A DNA stretch of 64,000 bases from Ruminobacter sp. (GCA_017940385.1 JAGAYS010000037.1:55050-119049), one strand, 5' to 3'; counted from the stretch's first letter, positions 1 to 9,620 are shown. Program-made: numbers and translations. The notes: generated by a model not told the origin, from the sequence alone.

Positions 1-269
1 CACTTCACGCTGATATCTGACGGCAGAAAGACATTTGTTCCCAGCATCCATGCATGTGAAGGTCTGACGACGTCAGTCGTAAAATTGACGACCTGTCCGG
101 TAGCATGCACGCCGGCATCGGTTCTGCCGGCACAGAATGTCTCAATATAAGTTCCGGCCACACGACTCAGGGCCTTTTCGATGCGTTCCTGCACACTGTC
201 AAATGATTTCTGACGCTGAAAGCCTTTATAGGCCTGTCCGTTATACTCTATTCCCAGAGCAATGTTCAT
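1..269 (-). CDS. truA: tRNA pseudouridine synthase A, N-terminal part (truncated by window edge)
   Basis: TruA converts U38-U40 of tRNA anticodon arms to pseudouridine. Only the first 89 codons lie in the window; the gene runs off the left edge. The translation starts [17 protein letters not shown] and carries the catalytic-aspartate motif [18 protein letters not shown], diagnostic of TruA. The ATG at 267-269 is preceded by AAGGAAAACCGA, a reasonable ribosome binding site, and matches the usual TruA start. It lies downstream of the glycosylation cluster on the same strand, but a strong terminator separates them, so it is probably expressed independently. Confidence 0.93.
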   Translation of the reverse strand, partial: MNIALGIEYNGQAYKGFQRQKSFDSVQERIEKALSRVAGTYIETFCAGRTDAGVHATGQVVNFTTDVVRPSHAWMLGTNVFLPSDISVK

Positions 270-389
270 TCGGTTTTCCTTTTTGTTTATGATGACCTCG
301 GTAAAAAACCAGTCAGCCGGATTTTACGGCTAAATATACCATAAATCTCCACGGCAAAAAACCTGCGGAAGGATATACCGTACGGAAGA

Positions 390-427
390 AACACCGGGAA
401 CCTTCGTTTCCGCTGGTTCCCGGTGTT
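390..427 (-). terminator. Intrinsic terminator of the glycosylation cluster
   Basis: A perfect 13-bp inverted repeat (AACACCGGGAACC / GGTTCCCGGTGTT) with a 12-nt loop lies just past the stop of the PIG-V-like gene. Read leftwards it is followed by TTTCTT. Confidence 0.75.
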
Positions 428-439
428 CAGGATTAAAAA

Positions 440-1804
440 TTAAATTACAAAGAATTTGGAATGCCCCCATGCCAATGCGAAAAATACGCTGAACAGGGCA
501 AATACAACCGGCAGAAGGCTGCGTGCGGCCATGTTGTTCTTGACGATAAGGGTAAACGTCAACAGACACGGCAGCATGCAGAACAGATATCTTGGGAAAG
601 CATTAACGCCGGTCATGACAGGAATGAGAATGCAGATTATGAAATACAGGGATTCGGCATAGTATTTCTGTCTGAAAAGATACCATACCAAAGGCAGACT
701 CAGGATAATCATAATGCTGAAATATTCCTTATAACCGCCGGTCATCAATCCCTGAATAACGTAATTTACAGGATTGCCCATTGAACGTCCCCAGGCCCAC
801 TGTATATGCATGAAGGCAAAGCTGTCGCCGGTCAGATTGAACAGATAGTTCTGATATATGAACATCGGTAGCGGAACCAGCATAATTCCCAGAATAAGTT
901 TGAGATTGTTTCTGTTGAAGGTAAAAAGGTTTCTGAAGCCGTACTCCATGATACCGGCAAGAAGAAGAGGAAACACGAACATAACGCCAACATTTCTGGT
1001 GGCACTCATGCCCATGGCCACAAGTCCGGCCATCAGGAAATTCTTTTTGGCAATAAAAGTAAATGCCAGTATGGAGAATACAAGGAAAAGACTTTCCGAA
1101 TAAGGTGCCATAAAGTAAATTGAGTAAGGCAGGAAGCAGAGAATGACCGTTGATGCCTCACGCACTGAACGGGACAGATTATGCAGCTTAAGATAATTGT
1201 TCCACAGAAACAGTGCCAGCAGGAATGACAGATTGCTCACGGTCATCAGTCCCAGAAGATAATTACCTCCAAGAACGAAGGATACGACACCTGCAAGCAT
1301 CGGATACCCCGGCAGGAATGCCCAGTTTGCGGCATGCCCGGTGGTCAGGTTCTGAGGCACCGGGGCATATCCGTCCCTTGACACGGTTTCAAACCAGGCA
1401 CAGTCAAACTGACACATGATGTTCATGGTATCACCGACGACATTGCTGAACAACGGCTCATGAATGTAATTTACTTCTGAAGGATAATGATAGTTACCGA
1501 GGTAAATGATTGAAAAAAGAACGCACCTCGATATCATGAAAATAATGAAAATCCATGAAAGTTCCGTAATCTTTTCACCCCATGAACCGGTTTTGAAAGA
1601 CAGTTTTTCCGCCAGCCTGTGTCCAAGAGATTCATCCTTAGGAGTGGCGGGGGCAGAGCTTTCGGAGTTTTCACTCCCCTCATTTCCGGAAGTTGCTTCC
1701 TTTGAATATGGATAATCCCAGGATCTGTTCCACCCGTGAACCTGAGGGGAAACAGCTCTTGAATCATTCATGTAAGATGTATCGTTATTTAAATCATTAT
1801 GCAT
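440..1804 (-). CDS. PIG-V-like integral membrane glycosyltransferase
   Basis: A multi-membrane-spanning protein of about 454 residues with the family features of bacterial PIG-V (GPI mannosyltransferase 2)-like enzymes. These include an acidic motif on the first large non-cytoplasmic loop (DCAWFETVSRDGY, about residues 134-146), a following FLPGYP segment, and many hydrophobic helices to the C-terminus. Such GT-C enzymes use polyprenyl-phosphate sugars on the periplasmic face. It is the last gene of a leftward set with a GtrB-like sugar-phosphate synthase and a GtrA-like flippase, so it is the likely transferase that consumes their product. The reading frame extends to a TTG at 1846; the ATG at 1802-1804 was chosen, but no strong ribosome binding site decides it. 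About 80 N-terminal residues are polar and low in complexity (Ser/Glu/Asn-rich), which is unusual for the family. The acceptor is unknown. Confidence 0.75.
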   Translation of the reverse strand: MHNDLNNDTSYMNDSRAVSPQVHGWNRSWDYPYSKEATSGNEGSENSESSAPATPKDESLGHRLAEKLSFKTGSWGEKITELSWIFIIFMISRCVLFSIIYLGNYHYPSEVNYIHEPLFSNVVGDTMNIMCQFDCAWFETVSRDGYAPVPQNLTTGHAANWAFLPGYPMLAGVVSFVLGGNYLLGLMTVSNLSFLLALFLWNNYLKLHNLSRSVREASTVILCFLPYSIYFMAPYSESLFLVFSILAFTFIAKKNFLMAGLVAMGMSATRNVGVMFVFPLLLAGIMEYGFRNLFTFNRNNLKLILGIMLVPLPMFIYQNYLFNLTGDSFAFMHIQWAWGRSMGNPVNYVIQGLMTGGYKEYFSIMIILSLPLVWYLFRQKYYAESLYFIICILIPVMTGVNAFPRYLFCMLPCLLTFTLIVKNNMAARSLLPVVFALFSVFFALAWGHSKFFVI

Positions 1805-1958
1805 ATCAATGAGCCGGATTAAATTCTTGTCCAAGTAATAAGTCAAAACTGCGGTTACGCACCGACGGAACCCCGGTTTATCTGATTCCTCGCTGATGTA
1901 TAGTCTCTTCGTGAACTCCGATAACCACCGTCATTTCAGTTTACTGTTTTTATAATTC

Positions 1959-2501
1959 TCAGCCTTTATTTTTATCGGCGATATCCGCCGCTTTTCTGAA
2001 CACCCAGTATTTTGAGCCTGCATAGCTCAGCACGGTAACAATCACCATTGCACTGACCACCGGAACGTATCCGTAAAGCCCAAGCCAGATCTTCATCATG
2101 GAAATAATACCGGCCCTGAGACACAGGGTGACAACGGAAAGAGTAATAAGCTTCATGAATACATCCACGGTTCCCTTCTTTCTGAAAGTTACCCTGCTGT
2201 GTCCGAAAAACGATACGCTGAAAGCCACACAGAAGCTTATCACCGATACGGTTTCCTCAAAATACCTGCATACGGCATCACTCACGGCCTCGGCAGAACA
2301 GTCTGCTCCCACAAAACCGGCCAGAGCCAGAACGCAGGAACTTAAACCATCGGTTCCCACAACCTGAAACATAAAAACGGTAACAGCCAGATCCACGAGA
2401 GTTGCCAGTCCGCCAACAATAAGAAATCTGACAATTCTCAGGAATTCACCGTTTTTCAGCAGTCCGAAAATTCCGGAATTTCCGCACGTAACAACACTCA
2501 T
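1959..2501 (-). CDS. GtrA-family membrane protein (putative polyprenyl-phosphate-sugar flippase)
   Basis: A 180-residue protein with four hydrophobic segments and the GtrA signature near the first helix (LRIVRFLIVGGLATLVDLAV). GtrA-type proteins are thought to flip the undecaprenyl-phosphate-linked sugar made by GtrB. The ATG has a clear GGAGAG site. It lies 24 bp after the gtrB-like gene and about 150 bp before the PIG-V-like gene, all on the same strand, matching the three-part logic of glycan-modification clusters (synthase, flippase, transferase). A central segment of about 30 residues rich in Cys, Ala and Asp between helices 1 and 2 is longer than in typical GtrA proteins of about 120-150 residues. 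Confidence 0.8.
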   Translation of the reverse strand: MSVVTCGNSGIFGLLKNGEFLRIVRFLIVGGLATLVDLAVTVFMFQVVGTDGLSSCVLALAGFVGADCSAEAVSDAVCRYFEETVSVISFCVAFSVSFFGHSRVTFRKKGTVDVFMKLITLSVVTLCLRAGIISMMKIWLGLYGYVPVVSAMVIVTVLSYAGSKYWVFRKAADIADKNKG

Positions 2502-2525
2502 CCGTACTCTCCGTATTCCATTCAG

Positions 2526-3545
2526 CTACTTATCGTTTACGTCATTTTCGGAAGCCAGATCTACTTCCCGTTCCACCTGTCCGTGCTTCACGCCGGACTT
2601 CACGTTACGGTAAATGTTCTCCAGAATGTATACCGGTCTGTTCTTTACCTCGATGAAGATGCGTGAGATGTACTCACCAAGAATACCGATGGAGATAAGC
2701 TGTACGGAACCGAGGAACAGCACGGCACACATGATTGATGCATACCCCGGAACATCAGAACCGTTAATCAGGGTTTTGGTAAAAATGTAAATCATGTAGC
2801 ATGAGGCAATGAGACCGAGCATTCCGCCTATGTAGCTCCACACGCGCAGAGGCATGCTGGAGAAACTTACAATTCCGTCAAGCGCGAAATTCCAAAGCTT
2901 CCAGTAATTGAACTTTGATGATCCCTCCTGTCTCTCAGGTCTTTCGTAAGGAATACCGTATGAGGAAAAACCGGCCCAGGCAAAAATACCCTTCATGAAT
3001 CTGTTTCTTTCAGGAAGGCGGTTTATCGCATCAATTACACGACGATCGATAAGGCGAAAATCACCGGCATTTACAGGAATGTGAACCTTGTTGGTCATCA
3101 CGTTGAATACCCTGTAAAAGGCCCCGGCCGTAAGCCTCTTCAGCGGGGTATCCTTTGAACGGTCGACTCTGATACCGTAGACCATGTCATAATCCTTTTC
3201 GAGCCAGGCCTTTACAAAATCAAGAATGAGGTGCGGAGGATCCTGCAAATCAACGTCAATCGGAACTACCGCATCACCTGACGCATGTCTGAGACCTGCT
3301 GTCATGGCTGCTTCCTTACCAAAATTACGGGAAAGGTTCACCAGAGCTATTCTCTTATCTTTTTCTATCAGCTTTTTAATGATTTCAACGGTATCGTCCC
3401 TACTGCCGTCATTCACGAACATGATTTCATAATGACCATCAATTTCATTCAGAGCTTTAGTAACTTCAACATAGAAACTGTTTATGGCTTCATGTTCGTT
3501 ATAAACAGGAACCAGCAGTGTTATAAAATAATTATTCTTGTCCAT
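2526..3545 (-). CDS. GtrB/DPM1-like polyprenyl-phosphate glycosyltransferase (GT2)
   Basis: A 339-residue enzyme with a cytosolic GT-A domain and two C-terminal membrane helices (about residues 235-260 and 270-295). Visible motifs are LLVPVYNEHEAI at the start, FVNDGSRDDT (nucleotide binding), the DVDLQDPP metal-binding motif and LSRNFGKEAAMTAGL, all typical of bactoprenol glucosyl transferase and dolichol-phosphate mannose synthase relatives. It should attach a nucleotide-activated hexose to undecaprenyl phosphate on the inner face of the membrane. It is followed directly by the GtrA-like flippase. The sugar cannot be told from sequence. Confidence 0.88.
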   Translation of the reverse strand: MDKNNYFITLLVPVYNEHEAINSFYVEVTKALNEIDGHYEIMFVNDGSRDDTVEIIKKLIEKDKRIALVNLSRNFGKEAAMTAGLRHASGDAVVPIDVDLQDPPHLILDFVKAWLEKDYDMVYGIRVDRSKDTPLKRLTAGAFYRVFNVMTNKVHIPVNAGDFRLIDRRVIDAINRLPERNRFMKGIFAWAGFSSYGIPYERPERQEGSSKFNYWKLWNFALDGIVSFSSMPLRVWSYIGGMLGLIASCYMIYIFTKTLINGSDVPGYASIMCAVLFLGSVQLISIGILGEYISRIFIEVKNRPVYILENIYRNVKSGVKHGQVEREVDLASENDVNDK

Positions 3546-3657
3546 TGTTTTTTGCCGAAATAATAATAAATGCCGAAAAGTTGACGATGCCAGCTTTCAG
3601 CCGCGTCCGGGCTCCCGTCCGGATACTTGTCCAAAATTCATCCGCAACCAGGTTAGC

Positions 3658-4272
3658 TCAGTAAACAGCCTCTTCCCGTTCATCTTCAGTCCCGTAATTG
3701 AGACTGAACACTTCGGAATCTCCCGGAACGGATGTTCGGGAAGTGATTGCCAGTGCATAAATGTTTACAGGAAGTGAAGTGCTAACCGGAACGTAGTTAA
3801 CCTCACCGGGAATCTCGCTTATGAAATCACGCTCGATGGGGATGTAGATTTCATAGCTTCCGGGTTCGTCAAGGTAGGCGGTCGAATGATCACCAACGGT
3901 GATCATGGTATGACCCAGCTCCGATTTAAGGCGCAGAAAGGCATAAATCGTATCCGGATTCTTATATAACTTGAAAATAAAGGCACTTCTGTCGGTAAAC
4001 GCCATGCCGCGACCATTGCTGTCAGGAGCGGAGAACCCTGTTCTGTCCAGAAAATAAGGTCTTTCCGTGGTTGTGTCATAGACATGTCCGGGGATGACAT
4101 ACATACTCTGGTATTTATTCCAGAACCTTACTTTTTTATCAAGGTAGTAGTACTGATATGAGTCAGACACATCTCTGTGTCTGTTAAGATCCAGTACATA
4201 CACGTAATACCCACCCAGCGCCAGTATCAGGATAAGCATACATGACACAAAAAGTGCATTACTGTTCTTCAT
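3658..4272 (-). CDS. Hypothetical membrane-anchored exported protein at head of glycosylation cluster
   Basis: About 204 residues. The N-terminus (MKNSNALFVSCMLILILALG) is a single hydrophobic segment of signal-anchor type, followed by a soluble, Tyr- and Asp-rich, probably beta-sheet domain facing the periplasm. No family was recognised. The frame is open back to a TTG at 4311; two ATGs (4278 and 4272) are possible, and 4272 is preceded by GGAT at a usable distance. It lies 112 bp upstream of the gtrB-like gene on the same strand and may be co-transcribed, perhaps as an accessory or acceptor protein. That role is inferred from position only. Confidence 0.6.
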   Translation of the reverse strand: MKNSNALFVSCMLILILALGGYYVYVLDLNRHRDVSDSYQYYYLDKKVRFWNKYQSMYVIPGHVYDTTTERPYFLDRTGFSAPDSNGRGMAFTDRSAFIFKLYKNPDTIYAFLRLKSELGHTMITVGDHSTAYLDEPGSYEIYIPIERDFISEIPGEVNYVPVSTSLPVNIYALAITSRTSVPGDSEVFSLNYGTEDEREEAVY

Positions 4273-4419
4273 AAACATAATATCCAAATGTTGTTGACTT
4301 AGATCCGCCAATCACACCTGTTTTAGGTATTAAGACGTAATCCGGGACCATTCATACTTATTATTTCTTATGATTATCAGATCGTAATCTGCCTGTCATC
4401 AGTCTGCATTTCTGTCATT

Positions 4420-4443
4420 GTCATGCTCCTTTCGGAGCATGAC
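4420..4443. terminator. Short perfect hairpin downstream of folE
   Basis: GTCATGCTCC and GGAGCATGAC form a 10-bp stem with a 4-nt TTTC loop. There is no real T-tract on either side, so terminator function is uncertain. Confidence 0.4.
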
Positions 4444-4515
4444 CTGTTGTTATGATAATTGTTTTCTGTCGGCCTTATGAAATAAGCCCGCACGTTCCGT
4501 TAACCTGACTGACAA

Positions 4516-5163
4516 TCAGTCGGTAAGAAATTCGTGACGGGAGGCCTGGTTAAACTTGAAGTAACCTCCAAGAGCCGTAGTTGTGGTTTCACTTGTGGCA
4601 TCCTGAACACCGCGTGACTTGACGCAGTAGTGAGTAGCCGTAATGGTTACGGCAACATTCTGGGTCTCAAGCAACGTCTGCAGAGCCACCAGAATCTGCT
4701 GAGTGAGACGCTCCTGAACCTGCGGTCTGCGGGCAAAGAACTGCACGATGCGATTAATCTTGGACAGACCGATAATCTTTCTTGAAGGAAGATACGCCAC
4801 CTTGGCCTTTCCGTCAATTGTCACAAAATGATGTTCGCAGGTACTGGTAAGGGTAATGTCGCTTACCTTAACCATTTCATCAACCTTCATCTTGTTATCA
4901 ATCACGGTGATTGACGGGAAATTGGCATAATCAAGGCCGGAAAAGATTTCATTCACGTACATTTTGGCAATACGGTACGGAGTGCGGTTTAAGCTGTCAT
5001 CAGAACGATCCAGCCCCAAAATATCCATGATGGCACCCATGTGCTTTTCTATTTCGGCTCTCTGTTCGTCATGAGACATATCAATGGGAACACGCGGTGT
5101 TTCCAGCCCCTGGGCCAGAAGAGCATCACGAACCATTGCAGCTTCTTTGCTTATTTCACTCAT
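4516..5163 (-). CDS. folE: GTP cyclohydrolase 1
   Basis: FolE converts GTP to 7,8-dihydroneopterin triphosphate, the first step of folate synthesis. The protein of 215 residues contains the zinc-site motifs STCEHHF and [10 protein letters not shown] and the family core [21 protein letters not shown]. The frame is open to a TTG at 5214, but the ATG at 5161-5163 ([23 protein letters not shown]) matches the start of E. coli FolE and is preceded by CGGAGACTGACTGAG, so the shorter start is preferred. pabB and pabA, also in folate synthesis, are 6.6 kb away in another unit. Confidence 0.95.
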   Translation of the reverse strand: MSEISKEAAMVRDALLAQGLETPRVPIDMSHDEQRAEIEKHMGAIMDILGLDRSDDSLNRTPYRIAKMYVNEIFSGLDYANFPSITVIDNKMKVDEMVKVSDITLTSTCEHHFVTIDGKAKVAYLPSRKIIGLSKINRIVQFFARRPQVQERLTQQILVALQTLLETQNVAVTITATHYCVKSRGVQDATSETTTTALGGYFKFNQASRHEFLTD

Positions 5164-5336
5164 CTCAGTCAGTCTCCGCAGTAATCGCTTTAAACTGTCG
5201 CTATTGTACTCCAAAACAATAACCTTTTCACAAATTTTTGAGATAAGGAACGAATACCGGAAAGATATCAGAAGTTAACCAAATACAGCACCGAATTTTG
5301 TTGTTTTACGGTAAGACGCATGTCCGGGATTTTTCT

Positions 5337-7181
5337 TTATTTGACGCCTATAAAGCCATCCGTCTGCTTCTGCCACAGTCTGGCATATACGCCCTTCTTC
5401 GCCAGAAGCTCCTTATGTGTTCCCTGCTCGATAATCCCGCCGTTTGAAAGGACTATCAGGCGATCCATCGAAGCAATGGTGGACAGTCTGTGAGCAATAG
5501 CTATAACGGTTCTGTTCTCCATCAGCCCCTCAAGGTTCTCCTGAATTGCCGCCTCCACCTCGGAATCAAGAGCTGATGTAGCCTCATCAAGAATAAGAAT
5601 CGGAGCATTCTTAAGAATAACCCTGGCAATGGCGATTCGCTGTCTCTGTCCTCCGGAAAGTCTTACGCCGCGTTCACCTACCTGAGTATCAAAGCCGCTG
5701 TTCCCCTGAGAATCGCTCAGCAGCTCGATAAAATCAGTGGCTCTTGCCTGATCCGCAGCAGCCCGAACCATAACGTCAAGTTCCGCGCTCTCGGTTTCGG
5801 CAGCCCTTCCGTAGGATATGTTGTCCCTTACTGAACGATGCAAAAGTGAAGTATCCTGGGTAACCATGGCAACAGCCTGATGCAGTTCATCCTGAGACAT
5901 TTTTCTGATGTCCACTCCGTCTATGGTGATCATTCCGGAATTCACTTCATAGAGACGAAGCAGAAGACTGACAAGAGTTGATTTGCCGCTGCCTGACGGC
6001 CCAACGATACCAATGCGTTCCCCCTTGCGGATGTGAAGATTCAGACCGTTAAATACCTTCACCTTGGAATTATAGGCAAATACCACATCCCTGAAACATA
6101 TGTCTCCGTTAAGGTTGTTGGATCTCACGGGGGTCTCGGGATCATTGATGCTTATCGGACGGGAAAGTGCATCAATGCCGTTGTTGACGTTGCCTACATT
6201 TTCGAAAAGCATTCCCACTTCCCACATTACCCACTGGGAAAGGTTGGCCGTTCTAATGGCCAGACCGAGGGAAACAGCCACGGCCCCCACCTGTACCATA
6301 CCGTGGTTCCAGAGAAACACGGACACAAGAACCAGAGACAGAATCAACAGGTAGTTTATAAGCTGAACACTCACGTTGAATCTTGAAACCATGCGCATCA
6401 TCAGGTACTCGGAATCGACACAGGCCTGCATGTTTCCACGGGCATATGCCTCCTCCTTTGCGTACTGGGAAAAAAGCTTTACGGTCTGGATGTTGGCATA
6501 ACTGTCAACGATTCCTCCCACCATGAGTGATCTCTTTTCCGCATTATCATTGCTTAGACGACTGAGACGCGGAATAAAGTAGTACATAAGTGACAGATAT
6601 CCTGCAAGCCATACCAGCATAATAAGCATAAGATACAGATCCGTACCGGCAAGTACTGCCATCATGGTTACGAAATACACCAGAATATGCACGATAACAT
6701 TGGAGAATTTAAGAACCGTATCGCGAAGACTCAAAGACGTCTGCATAAGCTTCTGAGAAACCCTTCCGGAAAACTCATCGGCAAAATATGAAAGACTCTG
6801 TCTCAGCAGATAGCGGTGCATGCGGTAACGCATGCGCATCGGAAAATTAACCCTTATGGTCTGGTTAAGGAGCAGTGCATGCAGGGTAATACAGGCCGGA
6901 AGAAGCACCAGCGTCATCAGCCCGAACAGAATGAACACGCCACGATAGTCGTAAAACACGGAATGTCCCGTGTATCCGTTGAGTATGTCGACAAAAAGGC
7001 CGATAAAATAAAATAGAAAAGCCTCTCCGGCCCCGATTATCGCGGCCAGCACGGATATCATCAGCAGATACCATTTGATGTCACGGGTAAAAAACCAGAC
7101 GAACCTGAAAAAACCCTTCGGAGGTTTTTCCACAGGATCATCCGAAAACGGAGACAGTAACTTCTCAAAAAAAACAAACAC
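5337..7181 (-). CDS. ABC exporter, fused permease and ATPase
   Basis: A half-transporter of 614 residues. The N-terminal half has about six membrane helices (type I exporter fold). The C-terminal nucleotide-binding domain shows Walker A GPSGSGKST, the Q-loop MVTQD, the signature LSGGQRQRIAIARV, Walker B ILILDEATSALD and the switch His in IAHRLST. It is related to MsbA/MdlB-like homodimeric exporters of lipids or drugs; the substrate cannot be assigned. The start codon is GTG (MFVFFEKLLSPF), a common N-terminus for this group, and there is no good internal alternative before the first helix. The adjacent same-strand folE is 173 bp downstream. Confidence 0.9.
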   Translation of the reverse strand: MFVFFEKLLSPFSDDPVEKPPKGFFRFVWFFTRDIKWYLLMISVLAAIIGAGEAFLFYFIGLFVDILNGYTGHSVFYDYRGVFILFGLMTLVLLPACITLHALLLNQTIRVNFPMRMRYRMHRYLLRQSLSYFADEFSGRVSQKLMQTSLSLRDTVLKFSNVIVHILVYFVTMMAVLAGTDLYLMLIMLVWLAGYLSLMYYFIPRLSRLSNDNAEKRSLMVGGIVDSYANIQTVKLFSQYAKEEAYARGNMQACVDSEYLMMRMVSRFNVSVQLINYLLILSLVLVSVFLWNHGMVQVGAVAVSLGLAIRTANLSQWVMWEVGMLFENVGNVNNGIDALSRPISINDPETPVRSNNLNGDICFRDVVFAYNSKVKVFNGLNLHIRKGERIGIVGPSGSGKSTLVSLLLRLYEVNSGMITIDGVDIRKMSQDELHQAVAMVTQDTSLLHRSVRDNISYGRAAETESAELDVMVRAAADQARATDFIELLSDSQGNSGFDTQVGERGVRLSGGQRQRIAIARVILKNAPILILDEATSALDSEVEAAIQENLEGLMENRTVIAIAHRLSTIASMDRLIVLSNGGIIEQGTHKELLAKKGVYARLWQKQTDGFIGVK

Positions 7182-7343
7182 CTTTGCTGCCAGTCTCTTT
7201 TATTCCATCATCTTCTTCAATGCTTTCCGAACGGACACGTATTTAATTTCTGTTTTTAAATAACGGATTAAACATTCTGTTTCCGCCGCATGCGGAATGT
7301 GTGTCCTGCCGAATTCGTCCGACACGGAAGCAGCCGCATCAAT

Positions 7344-7898
7344 TTAAAATCTTATTTCCTGAACAATTACGTTATCAAGATTTCTCAGGGATATCCCGTT
7401 TTCGTCAATAACCGCCATGCTTTTGTCACTGCCGCCCCGGGGAAAGGTTATGGAGCCGGGGTTCAGTACATAAATGCCGCTGCGGTTCTTCTTAAGTACC
7501 GGACAATGCGTGTGACCGCTCATGAAGATATCCCCTTCGGAAAGGCCAATGAATTCCGCATCGGTTTCGTCATAACGGTGACCGTGGGTCATGAATGCCT
7601 TTCTCCCGTTAATCACGAGGGTATTGTACGTGGCATCTATCGGAAATTCCAGAACGGCTGAATCAACCTCACTGTCACAGTTTCCGCGAACGGCGATTAT
7701 CTTTTCCTTTACGGAATTAAGAAGCTTCACGATATACATGGGATCATATACTGACGGCAGACCGTTACGCGGCCCGTGATTCAAAAAATCCCCCAGAAAA
7801 ATCAAAAAGTCGGCATTATTGGCATCAGCCACATTCAGTGCTTTTTTCAGATTTTCGGCATTGCCGTGCACGTCTGATATTACCGCATAAGTAGTCAT
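7344..7898 (-). CDS. yfcE: Metallophosphodiesterase YfcE
   Basis: A 184-residue calcineurin-like phosphoesterase, the same length as E. coli YfcE. All metal-binding blocks are present in order: SDVHGN, GDFLNHGPRN, RGNCDSEVD, MTHGHRY and SGHTHCP. E. coli YfcE hydrolyses phosphodiester model substrates; its physiological substrate is unclear. The frame is open further upstream to 8015, but the ATG at 7896-7898 follows a strong GGGGGA site and gives the family N-terminus, so it is taken as the start. Confidence 0.92.
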   Translation of the reverse strand: MTTYAVISDVHGNAENLKKALNVADANNADFLIFLGDFLNHGPRNGLPSVYDPMYIVKLLNSVKEKIIAVRGNCDSEVDSAVLEFPIDATYNTLVINGRKAFMTHGHRYDETDAEFIGLSEGDIFMSGHTHCPVLKKNRSGIYVLNPGSITFPRGGSDKSMAVIDENGISLRNLDNVIVQEIRF

Positions 7899-8279
7899 CT
7901 CTGAATTCCCCCTGTTTCTGTGGCTATTATATCTCATTTGATTTATTTTGACTGAGCCATGTGACTTTTGGGCGGCAAAAAAAACAAATTGGGATATTAC
8001 GAAAAAACCGCTCAAGAATCCATAACATGAGAAATGCCTGCACCGGTCAGACAGTCATCCGTCTCTGTCAGCTCTGACGAATTCCTTAACCACAGTCAGG
8101 ATGTTTCTCACGTGACGTAAAACATACCTTTCATTCCAAGGAAAAGCTGATACCTAATGGTGAGAAAATCATTAAATATTTACATTTATCTAACAAATAT
8201 TTATACTTAAAATGTTGTGTATCACAAATACACAACCTAAATAATAACAACATACATTTTTGTCTTTTGGAGACCTTAC
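7899..8279. other. Intergenic region between divergent yfcE and the unknown membrane-protein gene
   Basis: 381 bp without a supported gene. It must hold the promoters of both divergent genes and becomes AT-rich toward the right. The only structured element seen is the palindrome at 8214-8236. Confidence 0.6.
8214..8236. promoter_or_regulatory. Perfect 9-bp inverted repeat upstream of the unknown membrane protein gene
   Basis: GTTGTGTAT-CACAA-ATACACAAC, perfect arms with a 5-bp spacer, 44 bp before the ATG at 8280 and just after an AT-rich promoter-like stretch. It could be a repressor operator or a 5'UTR hairpin. Confidence 0.5.
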
Positions 8280-9164
8280 ATGAAATCAATCACCGTTGAA
8301 CAGTGCTTCAGCAACTTCACCAATGCTTTTAAAATTTCATTACCGTCAACTCCTGCGTTGATACTGGCCCATATCGTATTATTCCTGCTACTCCTTGTTT
8401 TCTTTATGGGACTGGCATTTCTTCTTACTGCAGTATTAGGACCATTCCCTTACGTCGCAGCCTTTCTTGTAAGACTCATCGCAAACCTTCTTCAGGTGGT
8501 AATTGCCATCGGATTAATGAATGTTGCCTGCAAACATATTTTTTACCGTGAAAAAGTACGCTGGAACAGTGCCGTATCCATACTTGGCGACTGGGATTTC
8601 TTTTTAAAGGCTCTCGGTTTGGCAATTCTGTGGATTCTTGCGTATGTAGCACTTTCCTTTGTCATAGGACTGCTGGCCTTCCTTCTTATTGGTTTGGGGG
8701 CTGCACTCAATTCATATACAGTTTCAATTCTGATCGGAATCATACTCGGCATCCCTGTCCTTGGATTGTTTTTAATACTCGGAACCGGAACGATGTTAAG
8801 CCACTATCTGCTCGTACCTTACGGAGAAAACGAATCTGTTTTTTCAGCTTTCAGTAAAGGAATAATGGCATCTTTTAAGAATCTGTCCGTAACGGTTTCG
8901 GTTTTCATCGTTTCTTTATGCATTTTCCTGCTGTCCATTCTCATCGTACTGCCGATGTTTTATCTGATATCACACCACGCATCACCGGTTTCCATTTTCC
9001 TGTACACGATTCCGGTAGCTGTTTTAATTATAACCATCGGTTACGCCTATATATGCTTCTACAGTCAGACCGGTCACTACATTTTTTCAAATGAGAACGC
9101 TGACAATGAGAATACAGGCTATAACGGGTATTCTGGCTATAACAACTACGAAAGACTCAACTAA
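8280..9164 (+). CDS. Hypothetical integral membrane protein with Asn/Tyr-rich tail
   Basis: A 294-residue protein with about six hydrophobic segments arranged in pairs and little soluble domain, reminiscent of BPSS1780-like or glycerophosphoryl-diester-type membrane proteins of unknown function; no firm family assigned. The C-terminal 20 or so residues are a hydrophilic repeat of NENxD, GYNGYSGYNNY type. The ATG is preceded by TTTTGGAGACCTTAC, a good ribosome binding site. It stands alone, flanked by the divergent yfcE and by a terminator. Confidence 0.75.
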   Translation: MKSITVEQCFSNFTNAFKISLPSTPALILAHIVLFLLLLVFFMGLAFLLTAVLGPFPYVAAFLVRLIANLLQVVIAIGLMNVACKHIFYREKVRWNSAVSILGDWDFFLKALGLAILWILAYVALSFVIGLLAFLLIGLGAALNSYTVSILIGIILGIPVLGLFLILGTGTMLSHYLLVPYGENESVFSAFSKGIMASFKNLSVTVSVFIVSLCIFLLSILIVLPMFYLISHHASPVSIFLYTIPVAVLIITIGYAYICFYSQTGHYIFSNENADNENTGYNGYSGYNNYERLN

Positions 9165-9239
9165 ACGGCAGGCGGAACATCCGCTGAACGATAATCATGA
9201 TGAATCGGCTTCCTAAAACAGTGAAGCTTGTAATATTGG

Positions 9240-9270
9240 AGGAGGTGCACTATATAGTGACACCTCCTTC
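9240..9270 (+). terminator. Terminator after the 8280 membrane-protein gene
   Basis: AGGAGGTG pairs with CACCTCCT around an inner self-complementary CACTATATAGTG, making one long stem, followed by a T/C-rich tail. Confidence 0.6.
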
Positions 9271-9620
9271 TTCTGTCTCAGGATCAGAACATTTTCGGTT
9301 TTATCCAAGATTGCTGTTTTCTGAATTACTTAAGCATCGTTGTATCGTTATCTGAAGAATTTCTGCTGCAGTCGTATTGTTCATAATAGTATCTCTCCGT
9401 CTCATCCTAATTTCCGCTAGCAATTATCCGATCGGCATCATATCCTGCCTGTCTCTTTTATTTGAGACATCTATCAGCCCGTACTCCCAAATGTCACGCA
9501 TGACCGCAAACAAATTTCTGCCAACCTCAGCGTAAATCCTTAAAAACCATTCTGAACATGATAAAACTGTTTAAATAAACAGCATTTCGCCGTATAAAAT
9601 GATTTTTTCGGCCAAAGCTG
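9271..9620. other. Non-coding stretch before the first tRNA-fMet
   Basis: No supported gene, repeat or RNA was seen here. Confidence 0.5.

Noticed and set aside
5163-5214. N-terminal extension of FolE from a TTG start
   Set aside because: The internal ATG has a better ribosome binding site and matches the known FolE N-terminus.
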